Positions 23,598 to 35,675 of a stretch of DNA of 64,000 nucleotides are shown here, piece after piece. The DNA comes from Tragulus kanchil. Its lineage: Eukaryota > Chordata > Mammalia > Artiodactyla > Tragulidae. The notes below the pieces were generated by a model. The model was not told the origin of the DNA, searched no databases, and saw nothing but the letters and a program-made list of their open reading frames with translations. Within the stretch, counting starts at the first letter, position 1, and every line of letters starts with the position of its first letter. Both the position numbers and the translations under genes were made by a program. The stretch lies in assembly GCA_022376925.1 (NCBI GenBank), contig JAIOJX010000004.1, positions 122,103,123 to 122,167,122 of the forward strand. The letters are read 5' to 3'.

Positions 23598-24142
23598 ACT
23601 TCAGATGGTGATTGAATTAAAAGACAGTTGGTTCTTGGAAGAAAAGCTATGACAAACCTATACAGCATAACAAAAAGCAGAGACATCACTTTGCTAATAA
23701 AGATCTGCATAGTTAAAGCTATTTTTTTCCCCAGTCGTCATGTACAGATGTGAGAGTTGTACCAAAAAGGAAGCTGAGTGCCAAAGAATTGATACTTTCA
23801 AATTGTGGTGCTGGAAAAGACTCTTGAGAATTCCTTGGATTGCAGAGTTCAACCAGTCAATCTTAAAGAAAATCAACCCTCAATATTCATTGGAAGGACT
23901 AATGCTGAAGCTGAAGCTCCAATACTTTAGCCACCTGCCGCGATGAGATGACTCATTGAAATAGACCCTGAGGCTGGGAAAGATTAAAGGCAGAAGGAGA
24001 AGAGGGTGGCAGAGAATGAGATGGTTAGATAGTATTACCAACTAATTTGAGCACACACGGGGAGATAGTGAAGGACGAGAAACCCTGGAGTGCAACAGTC
24101 CACGGACTACAAAGAGTCAGACACGACTTACTGACTGAACAA
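23598..24142 (+). mobile_element. BovB (RTE LINE) 3' end, 5'-truncated
   Basis: Matches the C-terminal part of the BovB reverse-transcriptase ORF and its 3' UTR. A residual frame at 23740-23946 retains RTE C-terminal text (KLWCWKRLLRIPW, YSLEGLMLKLKLQYF) but is interrupted. The 3' end reads AGTCAGACACGACTTACTGA. The copy at 24691-25236 is the D9 duplicate. Confidence 0.9.
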
Positions 24143-25765
24143 TTTTTGTTTCTTTTGCATTTCTGTGAGTTTGAAGTATTTTGATAAGTACTTAGTCTGG
24201 TAATGCTGACATATATTGTATTCTTTTCACACAGCTCTCATGTTATTGCACGAAAACACAATGCTTTGCCATCTACTGAAATAACAAAATAATTCACACT
24301 TCATGCCTTGAAAGACCATCATTCAAAGTGTACCTTTCTTGTTTTGACACAATGGGTAAGCACTGGTAATAAAAAATAAGTAAGTAGGTAAAATATTACA
24401 GTCTGGCAATATGCATAGCACCTGATATAGTGTAGTTATAACAGCATCATTGCCATCTATCATGTGTTATGCATCAAGGCAAAGTGATAAAAGTACCACA
24501 GTCTCTCTTGCAGCTACAACTCTGCCTTTTTACATGAACACACTCCTGGATGACACATTCATGCAGAGTGTTGCTGTACTCCAAAAAGACTTTACTTGTG
24601 GACACTGAAACTTGAATTTAATTAAATTCATGTTATAAAATACTATTCTTTTGTTTCCACCACTTAAGATAGAAATACTAAAATAAAAAAACTTCAGATG
24701 GTGATTGAATTAAAAGACAGTTGGTTCTTGGAAGAAAAGCTATGACAAACCTATACAGCATAACAAAAAGCAGAGACATCACTTTGCTAATAAAGATCTG
24801 CATAGTTAAAGCTATTTTTTTCCCCAGTCGTCATGTACAGATGTGAGAGTTGTACCAAAAAGGAAGCTGAGTGCCAAAGAATTGATACTTTCAAATTGTG
24901 GTGCTGGAAAAGACTCTTGAGAATTCCTTGGATTGCAGAGTTCAACCAGTCAATCTTAAAGAAAATCAACCCTCAATATTCATTGGAAGGACTAATGCTG
25001 AAGCTGAAGCTCCAATACTTTAGCCACCTGCCGCGATGAGATGACTCATTGAAATAGACCCTGAGGCTGGGAAAGATTAAAGGCAGAAGGAGAAGAGGGT
25101 GGCAGAGAATGAGATGGTTAGATAGTATTACCAACTAATTTGAGCACACACGGGGAGATAGTGAAGGACGAGAAACCCTGGAGTGCAACAGTCCACGGGA
25201 CTACAAAGAGTCAGACACGACTTACTGACTGAACAATTTTTGTTTCTTTTGCATTTCTGTGAGTTTGAAGTATTTTGATAAGTACTTAGTCTGGTAATGC
25301 TGACATATATTGTATTCTTTTCACACAGCTCTCATGTTATTGCACGAAAACACAATGCTTTGCCATCTACTGAAATAACAAAATAATTCACACTTCATGC
25401 CTTGAAAGACCATCATTCAAAGTGTACCTTTCTTGTTTTGACACAATGGGTAAGCACTGGTAATAAAAAATAAGTAAGTAGGTAAAATATTACAGTCTGG
25501 CAATATGCATAGCACCTGATATAGTGTAGTTATAACAGCATCATTGCCATCTATCATGTGTTATGCATCAAGGCAAAGTGATAAAAGTACCACAGTCTCT
25601 CTTGCAGCTACAACTCTGCCTTTTTACATGAACACACTCCTGGATGACACATTCATGCAGAGTGTTGCTGTACTCCAAAAAGACTTTACTTGTGGACACT
25701 GAAACTTGAATTTAATTAAATTCATGTTATAAAATACTATTCTTTTGGCTGTTTCCACCACTTAA
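23598..25765. repeat. tandem duplication D9 (1093 bp x2)
   Basis: 23598-24690 is repeated as 24691-25765. The left copy ends with about 20 bp of A-rich filler before the junction. One G-run difference (CCACGGACTAC versus CCACGGGACTAC) separates the BovB ends. Confidence 0.95.
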
Positions 25766-25788
25766 AAACAAATAAACATGGCTTCCCT
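25237..25788. other. gene-free interval right of BovB
   Basis: Unique AT-rich sequence, also present at about 24143-24655 through D9. Nothing supported. Confidence 0.5.
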
Positions 25789-25789
25789 G

Positions 25790-26131
25790 GTAGCTCAGTG
25801 ATGAAGAGTTTGCCTGCCAATGCCAGAGACAAGGGTTCGATCCCTGAACCGGGCAGATCCCACATGCTGCAGAGCAACTAAGTCCACGAGCCACAACTTT
25901 TGAGCCTGTGCTCTAGAGCCTCTGAGCTGTAACTATGGAGCCCATGTGCCTCAATTATTGAAGCCCGTGTGCCCTGGAGCCCAAGTTCCACAACAAGAGA
26001 AGTCACCACAACAAGAAGCCTGCTCACCTCAACTAGGGAGTAGCCCCCACTCCCTGCAACTAGAGAAGAGCCTGCAGCAGTAGTAAAGGCCCAGAACAGC
26101 CATAAAAAATAAATAAATAAAATTTTAAAAA
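25790..26131 (+). mobile_element. CHR-type tRNA-Glu SINE
   Basis: Canonical cetartiodactyl SINE: GGCTTCCCTGGTAGCTCAGT, box B GGTTCGATCCCTG, GCAACTAAGTCCACGAGCC, then AACAAGAGAAGTCACC and an AATAAATAAATAA tail. It shares the head with family A but has a different body, so it is a useful outgroup. Confidence 0.88.
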
Positions 26132-26454
26132 TAGGCAGCAGGTCAGATTTAAGTGGGGTGGGGGGCATCATTTCCCAATTTATTCAATAACTAATAGTAG
26201 TTGTGTCTCACTGACTGAACTTTAACACAACGCATATTCAGTGCCAACTAAATGTCAAATCTCTGTCAGGGAAAGAAAATGCAAAAATGAATGTGATAGG
26301 ATCGCTGTCCTCAAAAGGTCTATATACATTCAATAGTTTCCTGTAATAAAAATGTAACAAGTATTTGCCTGTCATCTACCACACACTTGGCGTGACAGTG
26401 TGAGAAACTTACTCCTTAAATCTTTGCCAGCCTTGTTGGGAGATAGGACATAAC

Positions 26455-27255
26455 CATATTCGTTACCTTTTACCTATCACTGTGCAACAAGTTACCATAA
26501 ACTAAGCAACTTAACACATATTTATTATCTTGCAGATTCTGTGGGTCAGGAGTTCATTTGTGGTTTAACTGGGTACTCTGACCTGAGATCACACAACAGT
26601 AATCAAAGGCATTAGTTAATTACCTTCGCATCTTGAAGCTCAATTGTGCAAGAATCTGTTCCTGGATTCACTCAGGCTGTTAGCAGAATTGAGCATTCGT
26701 TTATTTTTTTAGTGGTTCTAGGAGTGAGGGAACTAGTTCTTGCTTAGCCTCTGGAGGCCTCTATCAGCTCTTAAAGACTACCTTCATCTCTCCCAGCATG
26801 ATTCCCAGCACGACTGCTTATTTCCTCAATGCCAGCTAAAACGAGTCTCGAGAGTGAGTCTGCCAGCCAGATGGAGCTTGATACAGTATAATATAATCAA
26901 GGCAGTTACATCCCAGTGTTTGCAGGCATGCATCTGCATGCTCAATCATGTCCAACTCTGCATCCTTATGGACTGTAGCCTGCTAGGCTCCTCTGTCCAT
27001 GGATTTTCCAGACAAGAAGACTGGAATGAGTTGCCATTTCCTACTCCAGGGGATCCTCCCGTCCAGGTATTGAGCCTGTCTCCTGCACTGGCAGGCAAGT
27101 TCTTTACCACTAGCACCAGCTGGGAAGCTCAATATCCCATGACCCTTGTCAAATTCTACTGGTTACTAGCAAAACAGAATTTCTACCTGCCCCCCAAAGG
27201 AGGAGATTATACAAGGACATGAACTTCAGGAGGCCCATATCATGGTGTGCTACTC
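26455..27255. mobile_element. ancient mammalian interspersed repeat, class unresolved
   Basis: Text such as CTGTGCAACAAGTTACCATA, TAACACATATTTATTATCTT, and on the right GGAGATTATACAAGGACATG with CTTCAGGAGGC resembles a widespread old mammalian repeat (LTR- or DNA-type). It is split by an antisense Bov-tA. I cannot name the family from memory with certainty. Confidence 0.4.
26930..27128 (-). mobile_element. Bov-tA SINE (antisense)
   Basis: GCTAGGCTCCTCTGTCCATG, GAGTTGCCATTTCCTACTCC, and the antisense tRNA head CTGGCAGGCAAGTTCTTTAC. It is nested in the ancient repeat at 26455-27255. Confidence 0.85.
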
Positions 27256-27601
27256 TAAAGATAATCGATAATCAGCCACAGATTCAAAGAGGAATACAAT
27301 AAAATATAGTATCGAAAGGAAAATGGTATGATACAGACCACTGGTTTTCAAAGTACCTAAAGAATAGAGAATATAGGAATTATTAAGTAAGACCTCACTC
27401 TCGAGAAAGAAAGGTCTCAGCTTGTCTTTGAACACTATATAGGCTACAGCATTCATAAAATTCCCTGGCAAATGACACCATTTATGATAATGCTACTATG
27501 GCAATTTTATTAAAGATTTGTGGTAAAAATGCTGTGACTCACTAGAATCTAATCCCTTTCAAGACTTATGTAAAATGTGATATGATACCAGCATTTAAAT
27601 C
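27256..27601. other. gene-free interval
   Basis: Nothing recognised. Confidence 0.45.
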
Positions 27602-27615
27602 AAGAATAAACCCCA

Positions 27616-27889
27616 GTGCTTCCCTGGTTGTCCAGTGGGTAAAGTGTCCACCTTGCAATGCAAGGGGCACCAGTTCAATCCCTAGCCTGGGAAGATCCCA
27701 CGTGCCATGGAGCAGCTGGACCGGTGTGTCCCCAGCACTATAGAGTGCATGTGCCCAGAGCCGGTGTTCTCAAATGAGAGAGGCCACTGCAATGGGAGGC
27801 TCACACAGGTCAAAGAATAAAGATGGATGAAAATATATTAATTTAAAAAAAATAAAATAAAAGAGGGCAAAATTTAAAAAAAAAAAAAA
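27616..27889 (+). mobile_element. family-A SINE (older copy)
   Basis: 14-bp target-site duplication AAGAATAAACCCCA at 27602-27615 and 27890-27903. Many CpGs have decayed (for example GCATGTGCCCAGAGCC), a sign of greater age than copies 3, 11 and 13. Confidence 0.9.
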
Positions 27890-27903
27890 AAGAATAAACC
27901 CCA

Positions 27904-28479
27904 CTTCCTCAAATAAAAGCGCTATACAAAGCTCACTATCAACTAAAAGAAGCAAATAATCATATTCATTCCAGTCCTATCTAAGTTGATTTAAATAACT
28001 CAGTAAGTTATGGTAATACCATTCCACTTAGTAGATAACAGAAGAAGAGATGAAAAGGAATAGAAGGACAAAAGGGGACAGTTCTGTTTCTCCAGAATTT
28101 ACAGAACACTTACACTGCTGCAGAAAATAGGACCAAATATGGAGACTCTGATAAACTACTGGCATAGACTACACAATGCAACTGATGATGATAATTCATG
28201 TTTACAATTCTCTACAGTCAACAGAAGTAGTTTCATAACTAAAGGAAGTGGGCATTTCTGGCTTCTCATATTCAAATGTTATTTTTGATTCACTTCTAAC
28301 TTCCTTATTTAAACATGCTTCTCTCTTAAATTAGCCAAGAGATTCTTTCTCAGTGAGCACAAACCACATGGAAAGTTACAGTTTTAAGTTGCTCCCATTT
28401 CTTAGTTCTCAATAAGCCAAAGGATTATATTGTTTCAGATCAGGAAATCTAACTTTAAAAATTCCTATTAGAACAGAAA
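27904..28479. other. gene-free interval
   Basis: AT-rich sequence with no recognised repeat, exon or RNA signature. Confidence 0.45.
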
Positions 28480-28642
28480 CAGACTTGCAGACCTAGAGAA
28501 GGAACTTATGATTGCCAGAGGGGAAGGATGGGAGAAAGGAGTTTGAGGGAGAATGGATACATGTGTACGGCTGAGTCCCTTTGCTGTCTACCTGGAACTA
28601 TCACAACACTGTTAATCAGTTATACTCCAACATAAAAAAGTT
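28480..28642 (+). mobile_element. L1 3' end (ruminant/cetartiodactyl type)
   Basis: GACTTGCAGACCTAGAGAAG, GGATACATGTGTACGGCTGA, CTGTCTACCTGGAACTATCA and TTATACTCCAACATAAAAAA match L1 3' UTR text of artiodactyls. Strongly 5'-truncated. Confidence 0.75.
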
Positions 28643-28881
28643 TTGAACAAATCCTATTTGAGTTAAGAAAAAGAATGGAAATTACTGTTCCTATGAGATA
28701 ACTCTAGGAGATCCAAGTGAATTCACAAATGCCAACTTTATGTTCACAGTGATCAAATGATCCAAAATGCTAGATACATTCATGTATAGAGTTTATGTCA
28801 CCAGTAATTGTACTAAGCAAGGATAACCATATTAATGAAATAGATATGTGAGATGCAGACAGAAAGAAAGGCATAACTCAG

Positions 28882-29065
28882 GTTTACCTGATGGTTCAGA
28901 CAGTAAAGAATCCACCTGCAATGTGGGAGACCTGGGTTCTATCCCTGGGTTAGAACGATCCCCTGGAGAAGGGAATGGCTACCCATGGAGAATTCCAGGG
29001 ACAGAGGAGACTGGTAGACTATAGTCCAAAAACATCAGACACAACTGAGTGACTTTCACTCACTC
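28882..29065 (+). mobile_element. Bov-tA SINE
   Basis: GATGGTTCAGACAGTAAAGA, CTGCAATGTGGGAGACCTGG, TCTATCCCTGGGTTAGAACG and a Bov-A part with a small deletion (GGCTACCCATGGAGAATTCC). Confidence 0.85.
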
Positions 29066-29424
29066 AAAGGTAAAACTCAATCAATAAAAACTTGGTTATC
29101 CTATTTTAAAAATTAACTACTTTACAATGTTACTAGAACATATTTAGAAATATGTTTTCTATTTTAATGAAATGGACTTCACTGATATACCTAAAGACTT
29201 AATAGAACTATGATTACAATAAATTTACCTTATAAAAATTTAGAGGATATCTTTTAAACAACTCATAGTAATCTACAAATATAAAACATAACCCAACTTA
29301 TTAAATGTTCTATTTTTGTGTACACTGGTTAGGGACTATGGAATTATGATTCTCTTCTTTGTTGTCATTGTCAGTGAAAAAAATAACATTTTCACATGAT
29401 TCCTAATTTCCTGGAAGATAGCTG

Positions 29425-30135
29425 TTCCTTCAATCATTCATTCAGTAACTAAACTACTCACTGAGCACCAACTACACGCCAACTATTCTAGATACGAGGA
29501 ATACATCAATGAACGAGACAAAGATTTCTGCTCTCCACAGCCTACCGTCCAACAGAGTGAGGACAATAAATAATTACACAAGTCAACAAGTAAGGTAATT
29601 TCAAGAACCTGAGGGCACATAAATGTAGCTAACATAAGAAAGAGCACCTCATGTGACTGTCTGGAGGGGTGGGATGTGGGGGATATACATATGATTAATC
29701 TGAGAACATACATATCCATAAACAACAAAACTCTGTAAAAGTTAAAAGTAAAGTAAAAGCTTAAAGAAGAAAAAGAAAGAAAGAGCACCTCAAAGAGCAA
29801 CATTAAATCAAGTGGCTAAGGGAAGTTAACTTTTAGATGATGACCTCTGAATCTGGTATTGAATGAAAATACCAGAGTCAGACTCATGAAGATCTGAGGG
29901 AAGAGGATTTCAGGTGTAAGAAGTGATGCAAGCAAAGGATCTAAGATGGAAAGGAAATAACTAGCTCAGGGAAAAAGAGGGAATCCAGTATGACCAGAGT
30001 GCTGCGAGCAGAGGAAGACAAGGAAGGAGACAGTGCTGGAGAGGTAGGAGAGGCAACTCCGCACTTTGTTGACCTTGTGAAGACCCTTAGTATTTTATGT
30101 GAGCCGCAACAGGAAGCAAGAGTATAAGTAAGCAG
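29425..30135 (-). mobile_element. L2 relic (antisense), split
   Basis: Antisense L2 3' region: ACTGAGCACCAACTACACGC, TTCTAGATACGAGGAATACA, then beyond an insertion TGTTGACCTTGTGAAGACCC and GAGCCGCAACAGGAAGC. Split at 29652-29776 by an L1-type fragment. Confidence 0.6.
29652..29776 (+). mobile_element. 125-bp L1_BT-like fragment with 16-bp target duplication
   Basis: Flanked by an exact 16-bp direct repeat AAGAAAGAGCACCTCA (29636-29651 and 29777-29792). The insert resembles the L1_BT 3' end (GGAGGGGTGGGATGTGGG, AACAACAAAACTCTGTAAAA) with the middle missing. Confidence 0.85.
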
Positions 30136-31636
30136 GTGAATGACGTAGCCTAATTCACACTACAGAGAAGATGAGGTCCCATCACACTGTTCAAACAATT
30201 AAACAGTTTATTCTTGGGTACAAAAATAGAATTACAATGAATTTACACTCTGGCTTGGATTTCTGGAGTAGCTTTTTTCCACAGACACTCAATATGCTAT
30301 AGAAATCTATTTTATTCTCCCAGTGTAGTGCTGTTATTGATTTCACAGCTGGGGACTGAGACAGGGTAGGATTAGTTCATTTTTTCATTCCCTACATGTA
30401 ATAATGACCATCACATGGAATATCCACCCCAGTAGCAAGTTTGTGGTCGCTGTTTAATCAAGGCAAATATTTTGTCTTGCTGATTTCATCGAACACTTTT
30501 CCTCATCTGTTACTTCTGAAGGAAGAATTTTTCTAAGTGCTTCTGAAAGACAAAATGCTGTTTGCCAAATTACAAGCAGACAGGAAGCCGTGCTTTAATT
30601 GATGGATGGTGTGAGTGTTATGAGTCACTAAGCTCCAAACCAGCTCAATTTAGCCACTTGAACTATTCAGTCATATCCCACCAACACACAGTAGGGAATG
30701 AGCATCTTATTGCTTTTAGGAAACGGAATTCATAAATAAAAATTAGATGGTATTTGGGTGTTTGAATGACCTCACAGTACAGACAAGTCAAATAAACAGC
30801 ATCTCCCGTTTTTCAGCCCAGAGATCAGAAGCTTAAAAGAAGTCAGTCTTGAAAGTCAACCCATTAACCTCTGCCTCTCCATTATCTTGTGTTAGACTTC
30901 TAGAGAAACTTCTGTATAGCTGCAGCTTCTTAAACCTCATAATCTTGAGAAGAGCTCAGAGGACTTGACATGTCTTAGGGGCTGTTAAAGTAGGGCTATG
31001 AGATTTAATGAAAATTTAAAAGATCATGGAAACATTTTTGCAGGCCAGTGAATTTTTTTCTTAATCTTTCTGCAGATCTTTTGCTGTATAATAATATATC
31101 TGAAAGAATAGTTGCCACAATCATCACTCAAAAGCATGACTTCTCTGAATGTTTTCTTTTAAATTATCAAGGCAAGTAAGTGTTGAGGGAAAAGTTCCTA
31201 AAACTGTTCAAGCATCACTTCATTGCAAGGGATTATTGTTGGCAAGTCCCATTGTGAAATATCCTTCCTTCTGATAAGTTGAAAGGGAATAACAGCTTCC
31301 TACTATAGATGGGTTTTGGGTATGTCATCATTCCCTTGTTGGTTTCCTTAACTTGTCCACACCTCTGCTCACAGTGCCCTCCAATTCTTTCCAATTAAAC
31401 CATTTTGATTGCAATATCTGTTTTCTGCTTGGATCATGACTGATTTCGTACCTGACCTCTGAACCAAAACAGACCAGGATGCTATTGGAAGGACTGCCTC
31501 TTAAAATCTTTTGGAACCATCAGGAATTTATTTGTCCTTTGCCCCTTGCTGTCTTTGCTGTTAGTATTATGCTGCCACACTGACTCCAGGAACCTATTTT
31601 AGCATAAAAACAAACACACAAACCAACTCAAATTAA
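30136..31636. other. longest repeat-free and duplication-free stretch
   Basis: About 1.5 kb without a recognised transposon or D-type duplication. No convincing exon. It is a plausible place for conserved non-coding sequence, but conservation cannot be judged from one sequence. Confidence 0.45.
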
Positions 31637-31712
31637 CCAGTATTTCTTGAGCATTTACTATTTACCTCGAACTGTGCAAGGAACTGGAAAGATTGAAATG
31701 TAGAAGATGCTG
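31637..31712 (-). mobile_element. MIR/L2-type fragment (antisense)
   Basis: TTCTTGAGCATTTACTATTT, then GTGCAAGGAACTGGAAAGAT resembles the antisense tail of MIR or L2. Confidence 0.5.
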
Positions 31713-31715
31713 CTC

Positions 31716-31862
31716 CTGCCAGGTTCCTCTGTCCATGGGATTCTTCAGGCAAGAATACAGGAGTGGGCAGCCATTCCCTTCTCCAGGCAATCTTGCTGAC
31801 CCAGGGACTGAACCCAGGTCTCTTGCTTTGCTGGCAGATACTTTACCACCTGAACTAAAGTG
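31716..31862 (-). mobile_element. Bov-tA SINE (antisense)
   Basis: CAGGTTCCTCTGTCCATGGG, TTCAGGCAAGAATACAGGAG, GACCCAGGGACTGAACCCAG and GCTGGCAGATACTTTACCAC. Confidence 0.85.
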
Positions 31863-31863
31863 A

Positions 31864-32262
31864 GAGTTGGATCATAGAGGAGGCTCAGCACTGAAGAATT
31901 GATAATTTCAAATTACGGTGCTAGAGAAAATGCTTGAGAGTCCCTTAGACTGCAAGGAGATTAAACCAGTCAATCCTAATGGAAATCAACCCCGAATATT
32001 CATTGGAAAGACTGATGCTGAAGCTGAATCTCTAATACCTTGGCCATCTGATGCAGAGAGATGACTCACTGGAAAATACACTGATGCTGAGAAAGATTGA
32101 CAGCAAAAAGTGAGGCAGGCAGAAGAGGATGAGATGGTTAGATGGCATCACCAACTCAATAGACATGAATCTAAGCAAACTCTGAGAAACAGTTAAGGAC
32201 AGGTTAGCCTGGCATGCTGCAGTCCACTGGCTCCCAAAGCTTCAGACACAACTTAGTGGCAG
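31864..32262 (+). mobile_element. BovB 3' end
   Basis: GAGTTGGATCATAGAGGAGG, AGACTGCAAGGAGATTAAAC, CATTGGAAAGACTGATGCTG and ATCTGATGCAGAGAGATGAC, ending near TCAGACACAACTTAGTGGC. Its reading frame is broken. Confidence 0.85.
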
Positions 32263-33117
32263 AACAACAGCAATACTCTGGAACAATATACCAGTGAACT
32301 GAAGAATACTGAAATAAGAGGAATGAAGACTAGGTATAAAGAAGACTACAATAGCCCCAGCAAAATGCTGAAACAATAAGCACCAAAAGGATGAAATAAA
32401 CACAGTAGACTGCAAAAACTTAAAGATAAATGGAGATAGCTCATTAATCTAGCAGTAATACTGAGGACAGAAAATCTTTAATAAATTGTTGTAATTACAT
32501 AATTACTAACCCAGAGAGCTTTGGTCTCCACTCTCCTACCCCATACTACTGCTCTGTGTAAATTTACTGGCATACTTTTTACTTAGAAATAATTAAGCAA
32601 ATGTTCATTTCACCCACTATTGCTCCATTTTACAAGAGTTTCTAACATGTATCTGTTACAATGAAATAGCATGGTGGTCATTATTCTGTTAGAAAGAATG
32701 CGGTGTGGTTTTTCTGTCTTACATCAGACAACAAGGAAAACACTGGGAGCTTCATAATGAGAAAGTGAAGCTATAATCATGACTTAACATGAGTCCACCA
32801 TATTCCACTTTCTCCAAAAGCTCTCTTTGAAAATGAATGAGAAAAAGTAGGAAATGCTCCTTACACTTTTAGAACAAGGAAACAGAAAGTAACATAATTT
32901 TACACATACAAGGTGAATTGATTCATATGTGAGAGACTGTTATAATAGTATCAATCATTCTAAAAAACAAAAGTACTTTAAAAGATTGAACAGAAAAGTC
33001 TCTTAACAGAAGATCTTTTATACACAATGAAGAAATTCTTAAAATTCTCCTCTACCATTTATTCCTGCATATTGGATTATAACTAACTGTGGAAACTTCT
33101 TAAAGAGACAGGAATAA
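32263..33117. other. gene-free interval
   Basis: AT-rich, no recognised feature. Confidence 0.45.
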
Positions 33118-33772
33118 CAGAATACCTTACATGTCTCCTGAGAAACCTGTATGTGGGTCAAGAAACAACAGTTAGAACAGGACATGGAAAAACAGACTGG
33201 TTCAAAATTAGGAAAGGAGTATGTCAAGGCTGTATATTGTCACCCTTCTTATTCAACTTATATGCAGAGTACATCATGTGAAATGCTGGGCTGGATTAAT
33301 CATAAATTCAAATAAAAGGTTCCTATAGTCAAATCCATGGTTTTTCCAGGAGTCATGTATGGACGTGAGAGTTGGACCGTAAAGAAGGCTGAGCACTGAA
33401 GAACTGATGTCTTCAAATTGTGGGGCTGGAGAAGACTCTTGAGAGTCCCTTGGACAAGGAGATCAAACCAGTCAGTCTTAAAGGAAATCAACCCTGAATC
33501 GTCATTGGAAGGACTGATGCTGAAACTGAAGCTCCAGTACTTTGGTCACCTGATACCAAGAGCCAACTCATTGGAAAAGACCCTGATGCTGGGAAAGGCT
33601 GAGGGAAAAAGGTGAAGCAGATGGCAGAGGATGAAATGCTTAGATATCATCACCACATAATGGACATGAGTTTGGGGAAATCCTGGAGATGGTAAAGGAT
33701 AGAGAAACCTGGAGTACTGCAGTCCACGAGGTCACAAAGAGTTGGACACAACTTAGTGACTGAACAACAATA
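33118..33772 (+). mobile_element. BovB with internal deletion
   Basis: The left part (33118-33298) is reverse-transcriptase core text encoding the RTE motif CQGCILSPFLFNLYAEYI. It jumps near 33300 to the C-terminal region (GTCATGTATGGACGTGAGAG onward) and the 3' end. About the middle of the RT C-terminal half is missing. Frames are broken, so inactive. Confidence 0.85.
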
Positions 33773-33931
33773 ATAATTGAATCCTCGGAGAAATATTCTG
33801 ACAAAGAATCTAAGATATATACTCAGAATCCCATAAGGCTGTTTTTAGTCCTTGACTCTTCCTTTTTCATGTTTCTTCCATCTGAGAGCTCACTTATCAT
33901 TACTTCACAGTATCATTACCTTCTCAATAAC

Positions 33932-34090
33932 CCAGGTTCTATCCCTGGGTCAGGAAGATCCCCTAGAGAAGAGAATGGCAACCCACTCCAGTATTCTTGC
34001 CTGAAGAATCCCATGGACAGAAGAGCCTGGCAGGCTAAAGTCCATGGGGTTGCAAAGAGTCTGACAGGAGTGAGCAACTTACACTTTCAC
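33932..34090 (+). mobile_element. Bov-tA SINE, 5'-truncated head
   Basis: CCAGGTTCTATCCCTGGGTC, ATCCCCTAGAGAAGAGAATG and GAAGAGCCTGGCAGGCTAAA. It lacks the box A half of the tRNA head. D10 duplicates it at 34992-35150. Confidence 0.82.
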
Positions 34091-34552
34091 TCACCTTCTC
34101 AATAGTTTGCAGCTTCACACCCACCATCTCTCCTAAACTGAAAGCCTCTTTTCTCTTTATGTCTACTGGACATTTCCATGTGACCTCTTGCAACTGCCTC
34201 AAACGCAATGAAAAATCTTCTAAAAATCTTTTTTTTAATGTCTAAAAATCTAAAGCAAAATCCATCATCCTCTGTCTTCTACGTTTGAGTCAATTCACCC
34301 TACCCCTGTCACTGTATCCAAAGCACCAAATTCCACCATCATCCAACTTTAAAATATTGACATTATCTTTTTTAACTTCTTATTTCATTCATTCCCATAA
34401 AGGTCTCCCTCCAAATATGTACCATTCTTCACCTCTAACGCCTTTGTGTCTGTATTAATAACTATAGCAGATTGCTGTATGTATTATACTAGGCTCCTCC
34501 ATAGCAAAATGTTGAAAACATTGCCTTGAATTCTAGGACAAGCACTGACCAA

Positions 34553-34722
34553 ACTTTGTAGCCTTGTGTTTAACTCCTTAAACTTCAATCTTCTCATCTC
34601 TAAAACAGGGGTTAATAATAACAATGCTTCATAGGAATGTCAAGAGAATGAGGCAACATAATACACACATAAAAAGACATAGGACCATAATTAGCAACTA
34701 ACAAGAACTCAGTATTTTTAGC
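34553..34722 (+). mobile_element. MIR relic
   Basis: Sense MIR: CCTTAAACTTCAATCTTCTC, ATCTCTAAAACAGGGGTTAA, TAATAACAATGCTTCATAGG and a tail toward CAGTATTTTTAG. D10 repeats it at 35613-35782 and D11 repeats its 3' part at 36767-36870. Confidence 0.75.
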
Positions 34723-35675
34723 TGCCAGCATCATTTCCTCACCCAGATACAATGCATCATATATTATAGCTAAGCTAATCTTAACTAACCATATATCAAG
34801 ACAATACCTTGCTGAAACTCCATTTAGAAGCCACCTAAAATATCAGAACTTATTGATCAAATTTTTCTCTCCAGGAACTTATTTTAATTGCATTTAAAGC
34901 ATGTCTTATTAATAGTTAACTATGGTGCATGAAACCACTATCTGAGAGCTCACTTATCATTACTTCACAGTATCATTACCTTCTCAATAACCCAGGTTCT
35001 ATCCCTGGGTCAGGAAGATCCCCTAGAGAAGAGAATGGCAACCCACTCCAGTATTCTTGCCTGAAGAATCCCATGGACAGAAGAGCCTGGCAGGCTAAAG
35101 TCCATGGGGTTGCAAAGAGTCTGACAGGAGTGAGCAACTTACACTTTCACTCACCTTCTCAATAGTTTGCAGCTTCACACCCACCATCTCTCCTAAACTG
35201 AAAGCCTCTTTTCTCTTTATGTCTACTGGACATTTCCATGTGACCTCTTGCAACTGCCTCAAACGCAATGAAAAATCTTCTAAAAATCTTTTTTTTAATG
35301 TCTAAAAATCTAAAGCAAAATCCATCATCCTCTGTCTTCTACGTTTGAGTCAATTCACCCTACCCCTGTCACTGTATCCAAAGCACCAAATTCCACCATC
35401 ATCCAACTTTAAAATATTGACATTATCTTTTTTAACTTCTTATTTCATTCATTCCCATAAAGGTCTCCCTCCAAATATGTACCATTCTTCACCTCTAACG
35501 CCTTTGTGTCTGTATTAATAACTATAGCAGATTGCTGTATGTATTATACTAGGCTCCTCCATAGCAAAATGTTGAAAACATTGCCTTGAATTCTAGGACA
35601 AGCACTGACCAAACTTTGTAGCCTTGTGTTTAACTCCTTAAACTTCAATCTTCTCATCTCTAAAACAGGGGTTAA

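Noticed and set aside
23740..23946. A frame with reverse-transcriptase-like residues as a possible gene
   Set aside because: It is the C-terminal remnant of a 5'-truncated BovB element with broken frames, not a host gene.
26740..27222. A 160-codon open frame on the plus strand
   Set aside because: It crosses from an ancient repeat into an antisense Bov-tA and out again. It is chance coding potential across transposon boundaries.
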